The notes: generated by a model from the letters alone, not told the origin. Positions 8,055 to 19,797 are shown, counted from the stretch's first letter. The stretch is 64,000 bases of DNA from Nocardiopsis terrae (GCF_014651695.1 NZ_BMXJ01000001.1:337185-401184); one strand, 5' to 3'. A program made the numbers and translations.

Positions 8055-8702
8055 GTGGCGCCTCCCACCGTCACCCAGGTCATCCGGACCCGGCGCAGCA
8101 TCCGCCGTTTCCGCCCGGACCCGGTCCCCGAGCACCTCCTGCGCGAACTCCTCGAACTCACCCTGGAGGCGCCCTCCAGCTGGAACTTCCAGGCCCGGTC
8201 CGTGGTGGCCGTCCGAAACCCCGCCAACCGGGAGGCGCTCTCCCGAGCCGCCAACGGTCAGCGCCAGCCCCGCGAAGCACCCCTGACCCTGGTCTTCCTC
8301 GCCGAGGCCGAGGGGTGGCGCGCGGACCTCAGCGACGTCTACGCGAGAGCCCGGGAGAACCGGGCCTGGGACGAGGACTTCGTGCGCAGCACCGCCACCC
8401 ACGGGATCGAGTTCCAACGCGACCTGGCCGCACGCGGCCTGGCCCGCGAGTACGCGGTCAAGGACGCGATGATCGCCGCGACCCACGCCATGCTCGCCGC
8501 CACCGCGTTCGGGCTGGCCACCTCGCCGATGAACGGCTGGGACGAGGCCGAGGTGCTCAGGGCGGTCGGCGCCGGCCACCGGGACGACCTCGCCGTCGCC
8601 CTCCTGCTCTCCGTCGGCTTCCCCGCCGAGGAACGCCGCCACCCCGGCAGGCGCCCCCTCGCCCGCCTCGCCTTCGGCGAGCGTTACGGGGAGGGGCTGT
8701 GA
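8055..8702 (+). CDS. nitroreductase family protein
   Basis: An FMN-dependent NAD(P)H oxidoreductase of the nitroreductase superfamily, 215 aa, usual length. The N-terminal motif TRRSIRRFRPDPVPEHLL and the FMN-binding stretch LEAPSSWNFQARSVVAV are characteristic. The C-terminal part carries the ATAFGLATSPMNGWDEAEV segment that covers the flavin. GTG start with a GAAAGG ribosome site. It overlaps the EamA gene by 4 bp (GTGA) and so forms an operon with it, divergent from MarR. The physiological substrate (quinone, nitroaromatic or other) cannot be told. Confidence 0.88.
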   Translation: MAPPTVTQVIRTRRSIRRFRPDPVPEHLLRELLELTLEAPSSWNFQARSVVAVRNPANREALSRAANGQRQPREAPLTLVFLAEAEGWRADLSDVYARARENRAWDEDFVRSTATHGIEFQRDLAARGLAREYAVKDAMIAATHAMLAATAFGLATSPMNGWDEAEVLRAVGAGHRDDLAVALLLSVGFPAEERRHPGRRPLARLAFGERYGEGL

Positions 8703-9676
8703 CCGGCCGCGGCCGTGTCGCCGCGGACTCCCTGCTCACCGTGCTCGCCCCGGCGATCTGGGGGAGCACCTACCTGGTCACCACGGAGTTCCTCCCACCC
8801 GACCGCCCGTTCCTGGCCGCGATGGTCCGTGCCCTGCCCGCCGGGCTCCTCCTACTGCTGTTCACCCGGTCCCTGCCCTCCGGCGTGTGGTGGTGGCGTT
8901 CGCTGGTCCTCGGCACCCTCAACATCGGCGCCTTCCTCTACCTGCTCTTCGTCGCCGCCTACCTGCTCCCGGGCGGGATCGCCGCCCTGGTGATGTCGGT
9001 CCAGCCGGTCATCGTGCTGCTGCTGGGGGCCCTGCTGCTGCGCCAGGCGGTCCGGCCCGCGCACCTCCTGGCCTGCCTGCTCGGCGCCGCCGGGGTCGGC
9101 CTGCTCGTGGTGGGTCCCGAAGCCGCCCTGGACCCGGTCGGCGTCCTGGCCGGACTGGCCGCCGCGGTCTCCATGGGCACCGGCATCGTGCTCACCAAGC
9201 GCTGGGGCCGTCCCGCGGGGGTGGGCCTGCTGGGCTTCACCGGCTGGCAGCTCACCGCGGGCGGGCTAGTCCTGCTGCCCGCCACCCTCGTGCTGGAGGG
9301 GCTGCCGGCCTCGGTCACCGCGGTCAACCTGGCCGGGTTCGCCTACCTTGGGCTGATCGGCGCGCTGCTCTCCTACGCGCTGTGGTTCCGCGGCCTGGAA
9401 CGGCTACCCGCCCTGGCGGTCTCCTTCCTGTCCTTCGCCAGCCCGCTCACCGCCACCGTCCTCGGCTTCCTCGTGCTCGACGAGACACTCACCCCCGTCC
9501 AGGGGATCGGCGCGCTCGCCGCCGTCGGGGCGGTGCTGCTGGTCCAGTTCACCGCGCACCGGCCCCGCCCCGCGGCGGAACCCGACGGCGCCCCCGGGTC
9601 CGGTGCCCGCGGAACAGGAGGGTCCGGAGCCCCGACCGCCCGGAGGCCCGGGGCCCCGGAGGTCGCAGCCCGATAG
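8699..9676 (+). CDS. EamA/DMT family transporter
   Basis: An inner-membrane transporter of 325 aa with about ten predicted transmembrane helices in two EamA repeats (roughly residues 10-140 and 150-280). Family features include the early PAIWGSTYLVTTEFLPPDRP and FASPLTATVLGFLVLDETLTPVQ near the end of the second repeat. It starts at a GTG overlapping the nitroreductase stop. A proline- and glycine-rich cytosolic tail of about 40 residues follows the last helix. Placed in a MarR-controlled unit, it may export a toxic compound or metabolite. Direction and substrate are inference only. Confidence 0.87.
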   Translation: MTGRGRVAADSLLTVLAPAIWGSTYLVTTEFLPPDRPFLAAMVRALPAGLLLLLFTRSLPSGVWWWRSLVLGTLNIGAFLYLLFVAAYLLPGGIAALVMSVQPVIVLLLGALLLRQAVRPAHLLACLLGAAGVGLLVVGPEAALDPVGVLAGLAAAVSMGTGIVLTKRWGRPAGVGLLGFTGWQLTAGGLVLLPATLVLEGLPASVTAVNLAGFAYLGLIGALLSYALWFRGLERLPALAVSFLSFASPLTATVLGFLVLDETLTPVQGIGALAAVGAVLLVQFTAHRPRPAAEPDGAPGSGARGTGGSGAPTARRPGAPEVAAR

Positions 9677-9739
9677 GGGCCCTCCCCCGGGCTCCGGGGG
9701 GCGTCCGGCCCGCGCGGCAGCGGTACCGTCCCCCCTCGG

Positions 9740-12781
<3,042 letters not shown>

Positions 12782-12892
12782 TCAGCTCTCCCTTGGGGGT
12801 ACGGCCTGCGCCGGGTCGGGGTTCGGCGTCCGGCGGCCGGACCGGTTCGGAACGTCACGCGCCCGTGAGCACCGCCACAGGGAAACACCCAC

Positions 12893-12922
12893 ATAGTCAA
12901 CACTTCACCCGGCACCTGTCAA
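12893..12922 (-). promoter_or_regulatory. promoter for lacZ
   Basis: On the reverse strand TTGACA (12917-12922) is followed after 18 nt by GACTAT (12893-12898), a good housekeeping-type promoter about 110 bp before the GTG. It lies inside the direct repeats described in the next entry. Confidence 0.5.
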
Positions 12923-12927
12923 CACTT
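12896..12927 (+). promoter_or_regulatory. direct-repeat operator, probable DeoR-family binding region
   Basis: GTCAACACTT occurs at 12896-12905 and again at 12918-12927, 22 bp apart, two helix turns. Related CAACA steps continue to about 13015 in a strikingly C/A-rich stretch. DeoR-family regulators usually bind direct repeats of this sort. The repeats overlap the reverse promoter for lacZ. Confidence 0.5.
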
Positions 12928-12966
12928 ACAAACAATAACCAACAAGCAACCAGTCAAGATCCAGCA

Positions 12967-12995
12967 TTGACAACACAAACAAACATCAGGACACT
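12967..12995 (+). promoter_or_regulatory. promoter for the deoR-galTEK operon
   Basis: TTGACA at 12967-12972, a 17-nt spacer and GACACT at 12990-12995. The spacing is ideal and the start codon of the DeoR gene is 45 bp further on. Confidence 0.5.
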
Positions 12996-13039
12996 ACTTT
13001 CGAACAAGAACCAACAGAGCCAACCGCCTTGGGAGACGG

Positions 13040-13828
13040 ATGCTGGCCGCACAACGGCAGGAGCTGATCCTCGAACAGGTCCGGCGGGACGGGGGCGTGC
13101 GCGTCACCGAGCTCGTCGAGGCCTTCGCCGTGTCGGACATGACCATCCGGCGCGACCTCGACACCCTGGAGGGCCGCGGTGAGCTGCGCAAGGTCCACGG
13201 CGGCGCCGTAGCCCCCGAGGGGGCGCGCACCGAGGAGCCCGGGTTCGAGGCGAAGTCGACGCGGCAGTCCGGGGAGAAGCACGCGATCGCCCGCGCCGTC
13301 GCCGGTCTGATCCGACCGCACAGCGCCGTGGGGCTGTCCGCCGGAACCACCACCGCCCTGGTCGCCGAGTACCTGCACCAGACCCCCGGGCTGACCGTCA
13401 TCACCAACTCGGTCCACGTGGCCGAGGTGTTCTACCGCTCCGAGCGCACCGACCAGACCGTGGCCCTCACCGGCGGTTTCCGCACCCCCTCGGACGCCCT
13501 CGTGGGGCCGATCGCCCTGGCCTCCGTGCGAGGGCTCAACCTGGACGCCCTCGTCCTGGGCGTACACGGCATGCACGAACGGGCCGGGTTCACCACACCC
13601 AACCTGATGGAGTCCGAGACCAACCGGGCCCTGGTCGAGTCGGCCGACAGCCTGGTGGTCGCCGCCGACCACACCAAGTGGGGCACGGTCGGCATCAGCA
13701 CCATCGCCCCGCTGGACCGCTGCGACGTACTCGTCACCGACGAGGGGCTCTCCCCCGCCGCACGCGACACCCTCCAGGACCGCGTGGGCCGCCTCGTGGT
13801 CGCCGAAGTCCCCCGGGAGGACCGATGA
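13040..13828 (+). CDS. DeoR/GlpR family transcriptional regulator of the gal cluster
   Basis: A 262-aa sugar-phosphate-sensing repressor. The N-terminal DeoR HTH is complete (residues 3-57: VRVTELVEAFAVSDMTIRRD then GELRKVHGGAV). The C-terminal DeoRC sensor domain has the typical GLSAGTTTALVAEYL and LVVAADHTKWG motifs. It heads the operon and overlaps galT by 4 bases (ATGA). Likely ligand is a galactose-derived phosphate, inferred from the neighbours. It probably controls both its own operon and divergent lacZ through the repeats at 12896-12927. Confidence 0.9.
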   Translation: MLAAQRQELILEQVRRDGGVRVTELVEAFAVSDMTIRRDLDTLEGRGELRKVHGGAVAPEGARTEEPGFEAKSTRQSGEKHAIARAVAGLIRPHSAVGLSAGTTTALVAEYLHQTPGLTVITNSVHVAEVFYRSERTDQTVALTGGFRTPSDALVGPIALASVRGLNLDALVLGVHGMHERAGFTTPNLMESETNRALVESADSLVVAADHTKWGTVGISTIAPLDRCDVLVTDEGLSPAARDTLQDRVGRLVVAEVPREDR

Positions 13829-14850
13829 GGAAGACCTCCGCGCACCTGGCCGACGGCCGGGAGATCATCTACTACGACGAGGACGGCGGCACCCGGGTGC
13901 AGGCCCCGGACCTGCGGGAGCTGCCGCCCGCCGCCCCGGGCTCCGAACTGCGCTGGGACCCGCTCAGACGCGAACAGGTGATCCTCGCCGCCCACCGCCA
14001 GGGCCGCACCCACCTGCCGCCCAGCGACGAGTGCCCGCTGTGCCCCTCCGGAGGCGACCGGCTCACCGAGGTGCCCTCGTCCTCCTACGACGTGGTGGCC
14101 TTCGAGAACCGCTTCCCCGCCCTCAGCGGCACCGAGGGCCGGTGCGAGGTGCTCTGCTTCTCCTCCGACCACGACACCTCCCTCGCCGGGCTCGGCCCCC
14201 GGCGCCTGCGCACCATCGTGGACGCCTGGGCCGACCGTACCGAGGAGTTGTCCGCCCGGCCCGGAGTGAAGCAGGTGTACGTCTTCGAGAACCGGGGCCC
14301 GGAGATCGGGGTGACCCTGCACCACCCGCACGGGCAGATCTACGCGCTCCCGTTCGTCACCCCCCGGACCGAGCGCGACCTGGACTCGGCCCGCCTGCAC
14401 CGGGCGGAGACCGGGCGCGACCTGTTCGCCGACATCCTGGCGACCGAGGCCGCGGGGCCCCGGGTGGTACTGGCCAACGAGCACTGGACGGCCTTCGTGC
14501 CCGAGGCGGCCCGCTGGCCGGTGGAGGTGCACGTGTACCCGCACCGGGCCGTGCCCGACCTGCCCGCCCTGGACGGGGCCGAGCGCACCGCGCTGGCCGA
14601 GCTCTACGGCGACCTCCTCGGACGGGCGGACCGGCTGTTCGACGGTCCGCTGCCCTACGTCTCCGCCTGGCACCAGGCGCCCGTCGACGACCCCGGGCTG
14701 CGCGGGCTCGCCCGGCTGCGCCTCGAACTGTTCTCCGTGCGGCGCGCCCCGGGCAAGCTCAAGTACCTGGCCGGGACCGAGTCCGGCGCGGGTGTGTTCA
14801 GCAACGACGTGGCCCCCGAGACCACGGCCCGACGACTCAGGGAGGCCTGA
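13825..14850 (+). CDS. galT: galactose-1-phosphate uridylyltransferase
   Basis: Second enzyme of the Leloir pathway: exchanges UMP between UDP-glucose and galactose-1-phosphate, using a histidine nucleophile. It has 341 aa, in the normal range. The active-site motif is in TLHHPHGQIYALPF, and the zinc ligands of the N-terminal half include the CPLC pair. The second half has NEHWTAFVPEAARWPVEVHV, where family members bind sugar and metal. The ATG at 13825 overlaps the regulator stop, giving translational coupling. galE begins 2 bp after its stop. Confidence 0.93.
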   Translation: MRKTSAHLADGREIIYYDEDGGTRVQAPDLRELPPAAPGSELRWDPLRREQVILAAHRQGRTHLPPSDECPLCPSGGDRLTEVPSSSYDVVAFENRFPALSGTEGRCEVLCFSSDHDTSLAGLGPRRLRTIVDAWADRTEELSARPGVKQVYVFENRGPEIGVTLHHPHGQIYALPFVTPRTERDLDSARLHRAETGRDLFADILATEAAGPRVVLANEHWTAFVPEAARWPVEVHVYPHRAVPDLPALDGAERTALAELYGDLLGRADRLFDGPLPYVSAWHQAPVDDPGLRGLARLRLELFSVRRAPGKLKYLAGTESGAGVFSNDVAPETTARRLREA

Positions 14851-14852
14851 CC

Positions 14853-15815
14853 GTGAAGCTCCTCGTCACCGGCGGTGCCGGCTACATCGGCAGCGTCGTC
14901 ACCGCGCTCCTGCTGGAGGCCGGGCACGGGGTCACCGTGCTCGACTCCCTCTCCACCGGGCACCGCGACGCCGTACCCCCGGGCGCCGCCCTGGTCGAGG
15001 GGGACGTCCACGGGGCCGCCGACGTGCTCGACCCGTCCTTCGACGCGGTCCTGCACTTCGCCGCGAAGTCCCTGGTCGGCGAGTCCGTCCAGGACCCGGG
15101 CCCGTACTGGGCCAACAACGTCGGCGGCACGCTGGCGCTGCTGGAGGCGATGCGCAGCCACGGGGTGAACCGCCTGGTGTTCTCCTCCACCGCCGCCACC
15201 TACGGCGACCCGCTCTCCGAGGCGCCGCTGCGCGAGTCCGACCCGGCCGTTCCCGCCAACCCCTACGGCGCGAGCAAACTCGCCGTGGACCACCTGCTGT
15301 CCGGCTGGGCGCAGGCGCACGGGCTGGGCGCGGTGAGCCTGCGCTACTTCAACGTCGCCGGGGCGCACCTGGGGTTCGGCGAGCGGCACGACCCGGAGAC
15401 CCACCTCGTCCCCAACCTGCTCCGGGTGGCCGCCGGGCGGGCCCCGCACGCCTCGGTCCTCGGTACCGACTACCCCACCGGGGACGGCACCGCGGTCCGC
15501 GACTACCTGCACGTGGCCGACCTCGCCGAGGCCCACCTCCGGGCGCTGGAGCGCGCGGAACCGGGGAGCCACCGGGTGTACAACCTCGGCAGCGGCGGCG
15601 GGTACAGCGTCCGGGAGGTCCTGGCCGCCGTCCGGCGCGTCACCGGGCACCCCGTTCCGGCGGTCGACGGGCCGCGGCGCGCGGGCGACCCCGCGGTACT
15701 GGTGGCCGCCAACGCCCTCGCCCGCCGGGAGCTGGGCTGGAAGCCCGTGCGCACGCTGGACCAGACCGTGGCGGACGCGTGGGCCTTCGCCCGCGGTCGG
15801 GAGGCCGACGCGTGA
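14853..15815 (+). CDS. galE: UDP-glucose 4-epimerase
   Basis: Interconverts UDP-galactose and UDP-glucose with bound NAD+. Extended SDR fold, 320 aa. The NAD motif GGAGYIGS is at residues 7-14, the catalytic Ser/Thr lie in FSSTAATYGD and the YxxxK pair is in NPYGASKLAVDHLL. The stretch PTGDGTAVRDYLHVADLAEAH is typical of GalE. GTG start with GGAGG 7 nt upstream, 2 bp after galT. It overlaps galK by 4 bp. Completes recycling of the UDP-sugar used by GalT. Confidence 0.93.
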   Translation: MKLLVTGGAGYIGSVVTALLLEAGHGVTVLDSLSTGHRDAVPPGAALVEGDVHGAADVLDPSFDAVLHFAAKSLVGESVQDPGPYWANNVGGTLALLEAMRSHGVNRLVFSSTAATYGDPLSEAPLRESDPAVPANPYGASKLAVDHLLSGWAQAHGLGAVSLRYFNVAGAHLGFGERHDPETHLVPNLLRVAAGRAPHASVLGTDYPTGDGTAVRDYLHVADLAEAHLRALERAEPGSHRVYNLGSGGGYSVREVLAAVRRVTGHPVPAVDGPRRAGDPAVLVAANALARRELGWKPVRTLDQTVADAWAFARGREADA

Positions 15816-16954
15816 GCGGCGTCGCGGCGGAGTTCCGGAGGCTGTTCGGCCGGGAGCCCGAAGGGGTGTGGACCGCACCGGGACGGATCAACCTCATCGG
15901 CGAGCACACGGACTACAACGACGGTTTCGCGCTTCCGATCGCCCTGCCCCACTCACTGGACGTCGCTGCCGCACGCCGCCCGGACGGGGTGGTCCGGCTG
16001 AGCTCGCGGCAGTTCCCGGACGTCTTCGAGGCGCCCCTGGCCGACCTGGTCCCGGCTTCGGTGCCCGGCTGGGCCGCCTACCAGGCCGGGACGCTGTGGG
16101 CCCTGCTCGACGAGGGGTACCCGGTCAGCGGGATGGACCTGCTGGTGGACAGTGCGATCCCGACGGGTACCGGGCTCTCGACGTCGGCGGCCGTGTGCTG
16201 CGCGACGGTGCTCGCCGCGACCGGCCTGCACGGCTGCGCACCGGCTCCGGCCGAGGTGGCGCGGCTGGCGCAGCGCTCGGAGAACGACTTCGTGGGGATG
16301 CCCTGCGGGATCATGGACCAGTCCGCGGTGATGCTGTCCGACCGGGGGCGGGCACTGTTCCTGGACTGCCGTTCGCTGGCGGCCGAGCAGGTGCCGTTCG
16401 ACCCGGCCGCGCACGGGATGTCGCTTCTGGTGGTGGACACCCGGGCACCGCGGCGCCTGGTGGAGGGCGCCTACGCGCAGCGGCGGCGCTCCTGCGAGGA
16501 GGCCGCCCGGATCCTGGGGGTGCGGGCGCTACGGGACGTCTCCCCCGAGGAGTTGCCCGGCGCGCTGGCCGCGCTCCCGGACGACCTCGTCCGCCGCCGG
16601 GTGCGGCACGTGGTCACCGAGAACGCGCGGGTGCTGGAGACCGTCGACCTGTTCCGGGAGGGGCGGCCGCGTGCGGCGGGGCCGCTGTTCACCGCCTCGC
16701 ACGCCTCCCTGCGCGACGACTTCGAGGTGAGCGTGCCCGAGGTGGACACGGCGGTGGAGGCCGCCCTGTCGGCGGGGGCCCTGGGCGCGCGGATCACCGG
16801 GGGCGGGTTCGGCGGCTGTGTGATCGCGCTGGTGGAATCCGGTCTCGTGGCCGAGTGCGGCAGGGCGGTGCGTGCCGCCTTCGCCGAACGCGGGTTCGGT
16901 GAGCCCGTGGTGTTCACCGCCCTGCCGTCCGCCGGGGCCCGCCGCCTGAGCTGA
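15812..16954 (+). CDS. galK: galactokinase
   Basis: Phosphorylates galactose to galactose-1-phosphate, first step of the pathway. GHMP kinase fold, 380 aa. All three GHMP motifs are seen: the galactokinase signature GRINLIGEHTDYNDGFALP near the N-terminus, the ATP-binding loop GTGLSTSAAVCCA, and the C-terminal GARITGGGFGGCVIAL. GTG start overlapping the galE stop. Last gene of the operon, closed by a stem that also serves the convergent TPR gene. Confidence 0.94.
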   Translation: MSGVAAEFRRLFGREPEGVWTAPGRINLIGEHTDYNDGFALPIALPHSLDVAAARRPDGVVRLSSRQFPDVFEAPLADLVPASVPGWAAYQAGTLWALLDEGYPVSGMDLLVDSAIPTGTGLSTSAAVCCATVLAATGLHGCAPAPAEVARLAQRSENDFVGMPCGIMDQSAVMLSDRGRALFLDCRSLAAEQVPFDPAAHGMSLLVVDTRAPRRLVEGAYAQRRRSCEEAARILGVRALRDVSPEELPGALAALPDDLVRRRVRHVVTENARVLETVDLFREGRPRAAGPLFTASHASLRDDFEVSVPEVDTAVEAALSAGALGARITGGGFGGCVIALVESGLVAECGRAVRAAFAERGFGEPVVFTALPSAGARRLS

Positions 16955-16989
16955 GCGGGGACCGCCGTCCGACCGCGGACGGCCTCAGC
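16950..16989. terminator. bidirectional hairpin between galK and TPR gene
   Basis: An inner perfect stem GCCGTCCG / CGGACGGC (16964-16971, 16976-16983, loop ACCG) is framed by a second pair GCTGAG / CTCAGC (16950-16955, 16984-16989). It spans both convergent stop codons. Confidence 0.65.
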
Positions 16990-17980
16990 GCAGGTGCGCG
17001 CCCACCCGCTCGGCCTCGGCTCCGTGTCCGATACCCCGGTACAGCCGTACCGCCACGACCAGGTGTTCGCGCCAGTCCTGCGCCCCGGAGAGCTGGTCCA
17101 CCCCGGCGAGCACCTCGCGGACCTTGGCCGTCTGGTAGGTGTGGCCCCCGGACTCGAAACCGGACAGCGCCCGTTCCAGCTCCCGTCGGGCCTGCGCGGT
17201 CCGGCGTTTGCCGTTGAGCGCGCGCCCGCGTTCCAGGCGCACTCTGGCGACGTTCATCCCGTCCGCGTCCCGGCCGTCCCGCGGCGCGGTGAAGACCTCC
17301 AGTGCCGCGTCCAACCGTTCCAGGGCGTGGTCGAACCGGCCCAGACTGACCAGCGAACGCCCGCTGAGCAGGTCCAGGACCGCGATTTCCCGTGGTCCGC
17401 CCATGGCCTCCCTGAGGGGGCGGGCGCTCTCGAACAGCGCCAGCGCGGCCTCGTCCCTGCGGTCGTGCTGGGCGACGGCCCCCATGCACTCCAGGGCGGC
17501 CGCGCGAGCCCGGTCGTCCCGGTCCGCCTCGGCCAGTGCGTGGGCGGCGGCGGACTCCTGCCCGGCACGTTCGAGTTCGCCGATGTCGAGCAGGGCGAGC
17601 GCCAGGAAGTTGCGCATGCGCGCCTCCCACGAGGTGTCGCCGAGGGCCAGCGCGGCGCGCACACCGGTCTCGACCATCTCCAGGCGTTCGGTGGGGAGTC
17701 CGCTGTCCCGCAGGTGGCTTTCGACCGCCTCCACGACCCACAGGACGGTGGTGTGGCGCTCCTCGGTTCCGGCCCAGCGCACGCAGGAGGCCAGGGCCTC
17801 GCCGTTGGTCCGCATCCACTCCCTGGCCTCGACCTCGGCCTCGTCGTAGGGCGGACGCGGGCCGGTGCTCCCATCCGGCCGGGCCAGGGGCCGGCTGCGG
17901 GTGATGAGGGCCGCGGCCCGGACAGCGGTCTCGGCCAAGTGGTGGATGGTCGGCTCGTCGTCCATCGGTTCGGGACTCAC
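16985..17980 (-). CDS. TPR-repeat protein of unknown function
   Basis: A 331-aa, all-helical, soluble protein built of tetratricopeptide-like repeats, each about 34-40 residues. Clear examples are RNFLALALLDIGELERAGQE, LECMGAVAQHDRRDEAALAL, SGRSLVSLGRFDHALERLDA and RLERGRALNGKRRTAQARRE. Such proteins act as protein-docking scaffolds, and in actinobacteria they are often tied to regulators. No enzymatic domain is visible. The start is uncertain: GTG at 17980 has AAGGGG about 8 nt upstream, whereas the ATG at 17965 has none, so I use the GTG. A much longer upstream extension is open but has shadow-like composition and is not used. Confidence 0.78.
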   Translation of the reverse strand: MSPEPMDDEPTIHHLAETAVRAAALITRSRPLARPDGSTGPRPPYDEAEVEAREWMRTNGEALASCVRWAGTEERHTTVLWVVEAVESHLRDSGLPTERLEMVETGVRAALALGDTSWEARMRNFLALALLDIGELERAGQESAAAHALAEADRDDRARAAALECMGAVAQHDRRDEAALALFESARPLREAMGGPREIAVLDLLSGRSLVSLGRFDHALERLDAALEVFTAPRDGRDADGMNVARVRLERGRALNGKRRTAQARRELERALSGFESGGHTYQTAKVREVLAGVDQLSGAQDWREHLVVAVRLYRGIGHGAEAERVGAHLR

Positions 17981-18301
17981 CGGTTCGGCCCCTTCGTCCG
18001 GAGTACTGGCGTCCGTGGAGCGGGGGGTCAGGCGGGATCCGCCGAGGTTTCCGTCAGTGCTCTGACCTGCGCCCGCAGGTGACCATGATGGGGGAACCCC
18101 GAAGAGATCACCAGGAGTTTTCCGAGGCTGGGCGCGACACCGTTCACGTAATCCTCGGGCAAAGCCCGGCCCACCTGTGCTTTTGCCGGAACGGCCCCGG
18201 GGCCGGCGTCCGCATCCGGCCACGTCAGCCGGGGCGGGCGACCCCTGTCCGAAGCCCGTCGGGGGGGCGTCCGTTGCCCGTCCCCTCTGCCCGCCCCTTG
18301 A
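17981..18301. other. intergenic region, no gene seen
   Basis: About 320 bp between the TPR gene and the operator of the oxidoreductase. Open frames here on both strands have the arginine/proline-rich look of shadows. It must hold the TPR gene promoter, but I cannot point to convincing -35/-10 elements. Confidence 0.5.
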
Positions 18302-18315
18302 TGGGAGCGTTCCCA
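18302..18315. promoter_or_regulatory. CebR-like LacI-family operator
   Basis: TGGGAGCGTTCCCA is a 14-bp palindrome with one central mismatch and differs by one base from TGGGAGCGCTCCCA, the operator of the cellobiose/cellotriose repressor CebR in Streptomyces. It lies 44 bp before the ATG of the Gfo/Idh/MocA gene, where a repressor would block transcription. No cebR or ceb transport gene is within the window. Confidence 0.65.
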
Positions 18316-18359
18316 TAGGCCAGGGTGCACATGGTGGATTTCTGACCTTGGAGGGACGC

Positions 18360-19295
18360 ATGGGACTGCGATTCGGCCTGCTGGGCACCGGCCACTGGGC
18401 CCGCGAGACACAGGGTGCGGCACTGGCCGCCCACCCGGAGGCCGCCCTGACCGGGGTGTGGGGGCGCGATCCCGCCAAGGCGGCGGCGCTGGCCGCCCGA
18501 CTCGGCACCCGGCCCTACGAGGACGTGGACGCCCTCATCGCCGATGTGGACGCCGTCGCGATCGCCCTGCCACCCGACGTCCAGGGCGAGCTGGCCCTGC
18601 GCGCCGCCCGAGCCGGCAGGCACCTGCTGCTGGACAAACCGGTCGCCCTGGCCACCGAAGCCGCCGACGCGATCGTCGCCGAGACCGAGGCGCGCGGGCT
18701 GGCCTCGGTGGTCTTCTTCACCAGCCGCTTCTCCGACACGGTGAACGACTTCCTCGCCGGGGCCGCCGCCGACGGCGGATGGCACGGGGTGCGGGCGACC
18801 CTGTTCGCGTCCATCTTCCAACCGGGCAACCCGTACGGGGCCTCACCCTGGCGCCGTGCGAAGGGCGGGCTGTGGGACGTGGGCCCGCACGTGCTCTCGG
18901 TGGTACTGCCCGTACTGGGCCCGGTCGAGGAGGTCACGGCGGTCAGGGGGCCACGGGACAGCACCCACGTACTGACCCGGCACCGGGACGGGGCGGTGGG
19001 TTCGCTCTCGGTGACGCTGGACGCCGCGCCGGAGGCGAACACCTTCGCGGTCGACCTGTACGGGGAACACGGGTGGCGGCCGGTCCCGGCCGGGGACCGA
19101 AGCGCGGTCGAGGCCTTCGGTACGGCTGTCGACCGCCTGTCGGACCAGGTTCGCGGTGGCCCCGGCGACCCCTGCGACGTGCGGTTCGGCCGCGAGGTCG
19201 TCGCGGTGCTGGCCGCGGCGGAGGCCTCCGCCGGAACCGGCCGGACGGTGCGCGTACCCGAGGCCGCCGGATCCGGTCCGACGGCCTCGGGCTGA
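18360..19295 (+). CDS. Gfo/Idh/MocA family oxidoreductase
   Basis: An NAD(P)-dependent sugar or polyol dehydrogenase-like protein, 311 aa. The N-terminal Rossmann motif is FGLLGTGHWARETQGAALAA. The family's EKP motif appears as DKPVAL, with Lys kept and Glu replaced by Asp. The C-terminal alpha/beta domain contains GGLWDVGPHVLSVVLPVLG, with the catalytic-region Asp and His. ATG start after GGAGGGA. The CebR-like site upstream suggests induction by cellulose- or glucan-derived oligosaccharides, so a role in plant-sugar metabolism is a reasonable guess. Monocistronic. Confidence 0.88.
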   Translation: MGLRFGLLGTGHWARETQGAALAAHPEAALTGVWGRDPAKAAALAARLGTRPYEDVDALIADVDAVAIALPPDVQGELALRAARAGRHLLLDKPVALATEAADAIVAETEARGLASVVFFTSRFSDTVNDFLAGAAADGGWHGVRATLFASIFQPGNPYGASPWRRAKGGLWDVGPHVLSVVLPVLGPVEEVTAVRGPRDSTHVLTRHRDGAVGSLSVTLDAAPEANTFAVDLYGEHGWRPVPAGDRSAVEAFGTAVDRLSDQVRGGPGDPCDVRFGREVVAVLAAAEASAGTGRTVRVPEAAGSGPTASG

Positions 19296-19352
19296 CGCGG
19301 TGGGTCGTCGGTGCGACGGCCTGTCAGGCGGTTCCGTGTACTTCGGCCGCGG

Positions 19353-19613
19353 TCAGGCCGTGTTCGCGTTCTTGGAGTACATGCCGTCCGCGAGGTAGAC
19401 GATCCCCGCCGCCACGAGGACCTGAACGATCAGCACGAACAGGAAGGCGTCCCAGATCATGCCGCCGATCCACCCACCGATGAAGGCGGCCACGATGCCC
19501 AGGAGCAGGGTCAGCCAGATGGGCAGGTGCTGCTTGCCGGGAACGACGAGCCGCCCCAGCGCACCGATGATCAAACCGATGATGAGCGCGCTGATGATGC
19601 CGGAGATCTCCAC
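19353..19613 (-). CDS. GlsB/YeaQ/YmgE family stress-response membrane protein
   Basis: An 86-aa membrane protein with three hydrophobic helices rich in glycine: [40 protein letters not shown] and [20 protein letters not shown]. Length and Gly-rich helix packing match the transglycosylase-associated/GlsB family. Its function is unknown, and it is often induced by stress. GTG start with GGGGGAGG about 5 nt before it. Converges with the oxidoreductase gene. Confidence 0.85.
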   Translation of the reverse strand: MEISGIISALIIGLIIGALGRLVVPGKQHLPIWLTLLLGIVAAFIGGWIGGMIWDAFLFVLIVQVLVAAGIVYLADGMYSKNANTA

Positions 19614-19780
19614 GGGTCCTCCCCCAAGGTAGACGCCCTCACCCCGTTCCCACTGGGGGCGCTCGGAACACCGCCTGGCACCACCCGACCCGAAGGTTTT
19701 GCCCGTGCTTGGCGACTTCACGTACTCCGCGTGCGTCCGCGCGGCGGAAGGCGCCGTGCCGAACCCCGCCCGGCACGGCG

Positions 19781-19797
19781 TTCTGCCGCCCGCAGAA
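19781..19797. promoter_or_regulatory. PopR-box-like palindrome upstream of popR
   Basis: TTCTGCC, 3 nt, CGCAGAA. Thirteen of fourteen arm bases match the TTCTGCC-3N-GGCAGAA motif I recall for Streptomyces PopR. It lies 80 bp before the regulator start, suggesting autoregulation. Confidence 0.55.

Noticed and set aside
16985..18508. A 507-residue version of the TPR protein
   Set aside because: The added N-terminal 176 residues are Arg/Pro/Ser-rich, cross the CebR-like operator and reach into the oxidoreductase gene on the other strand.
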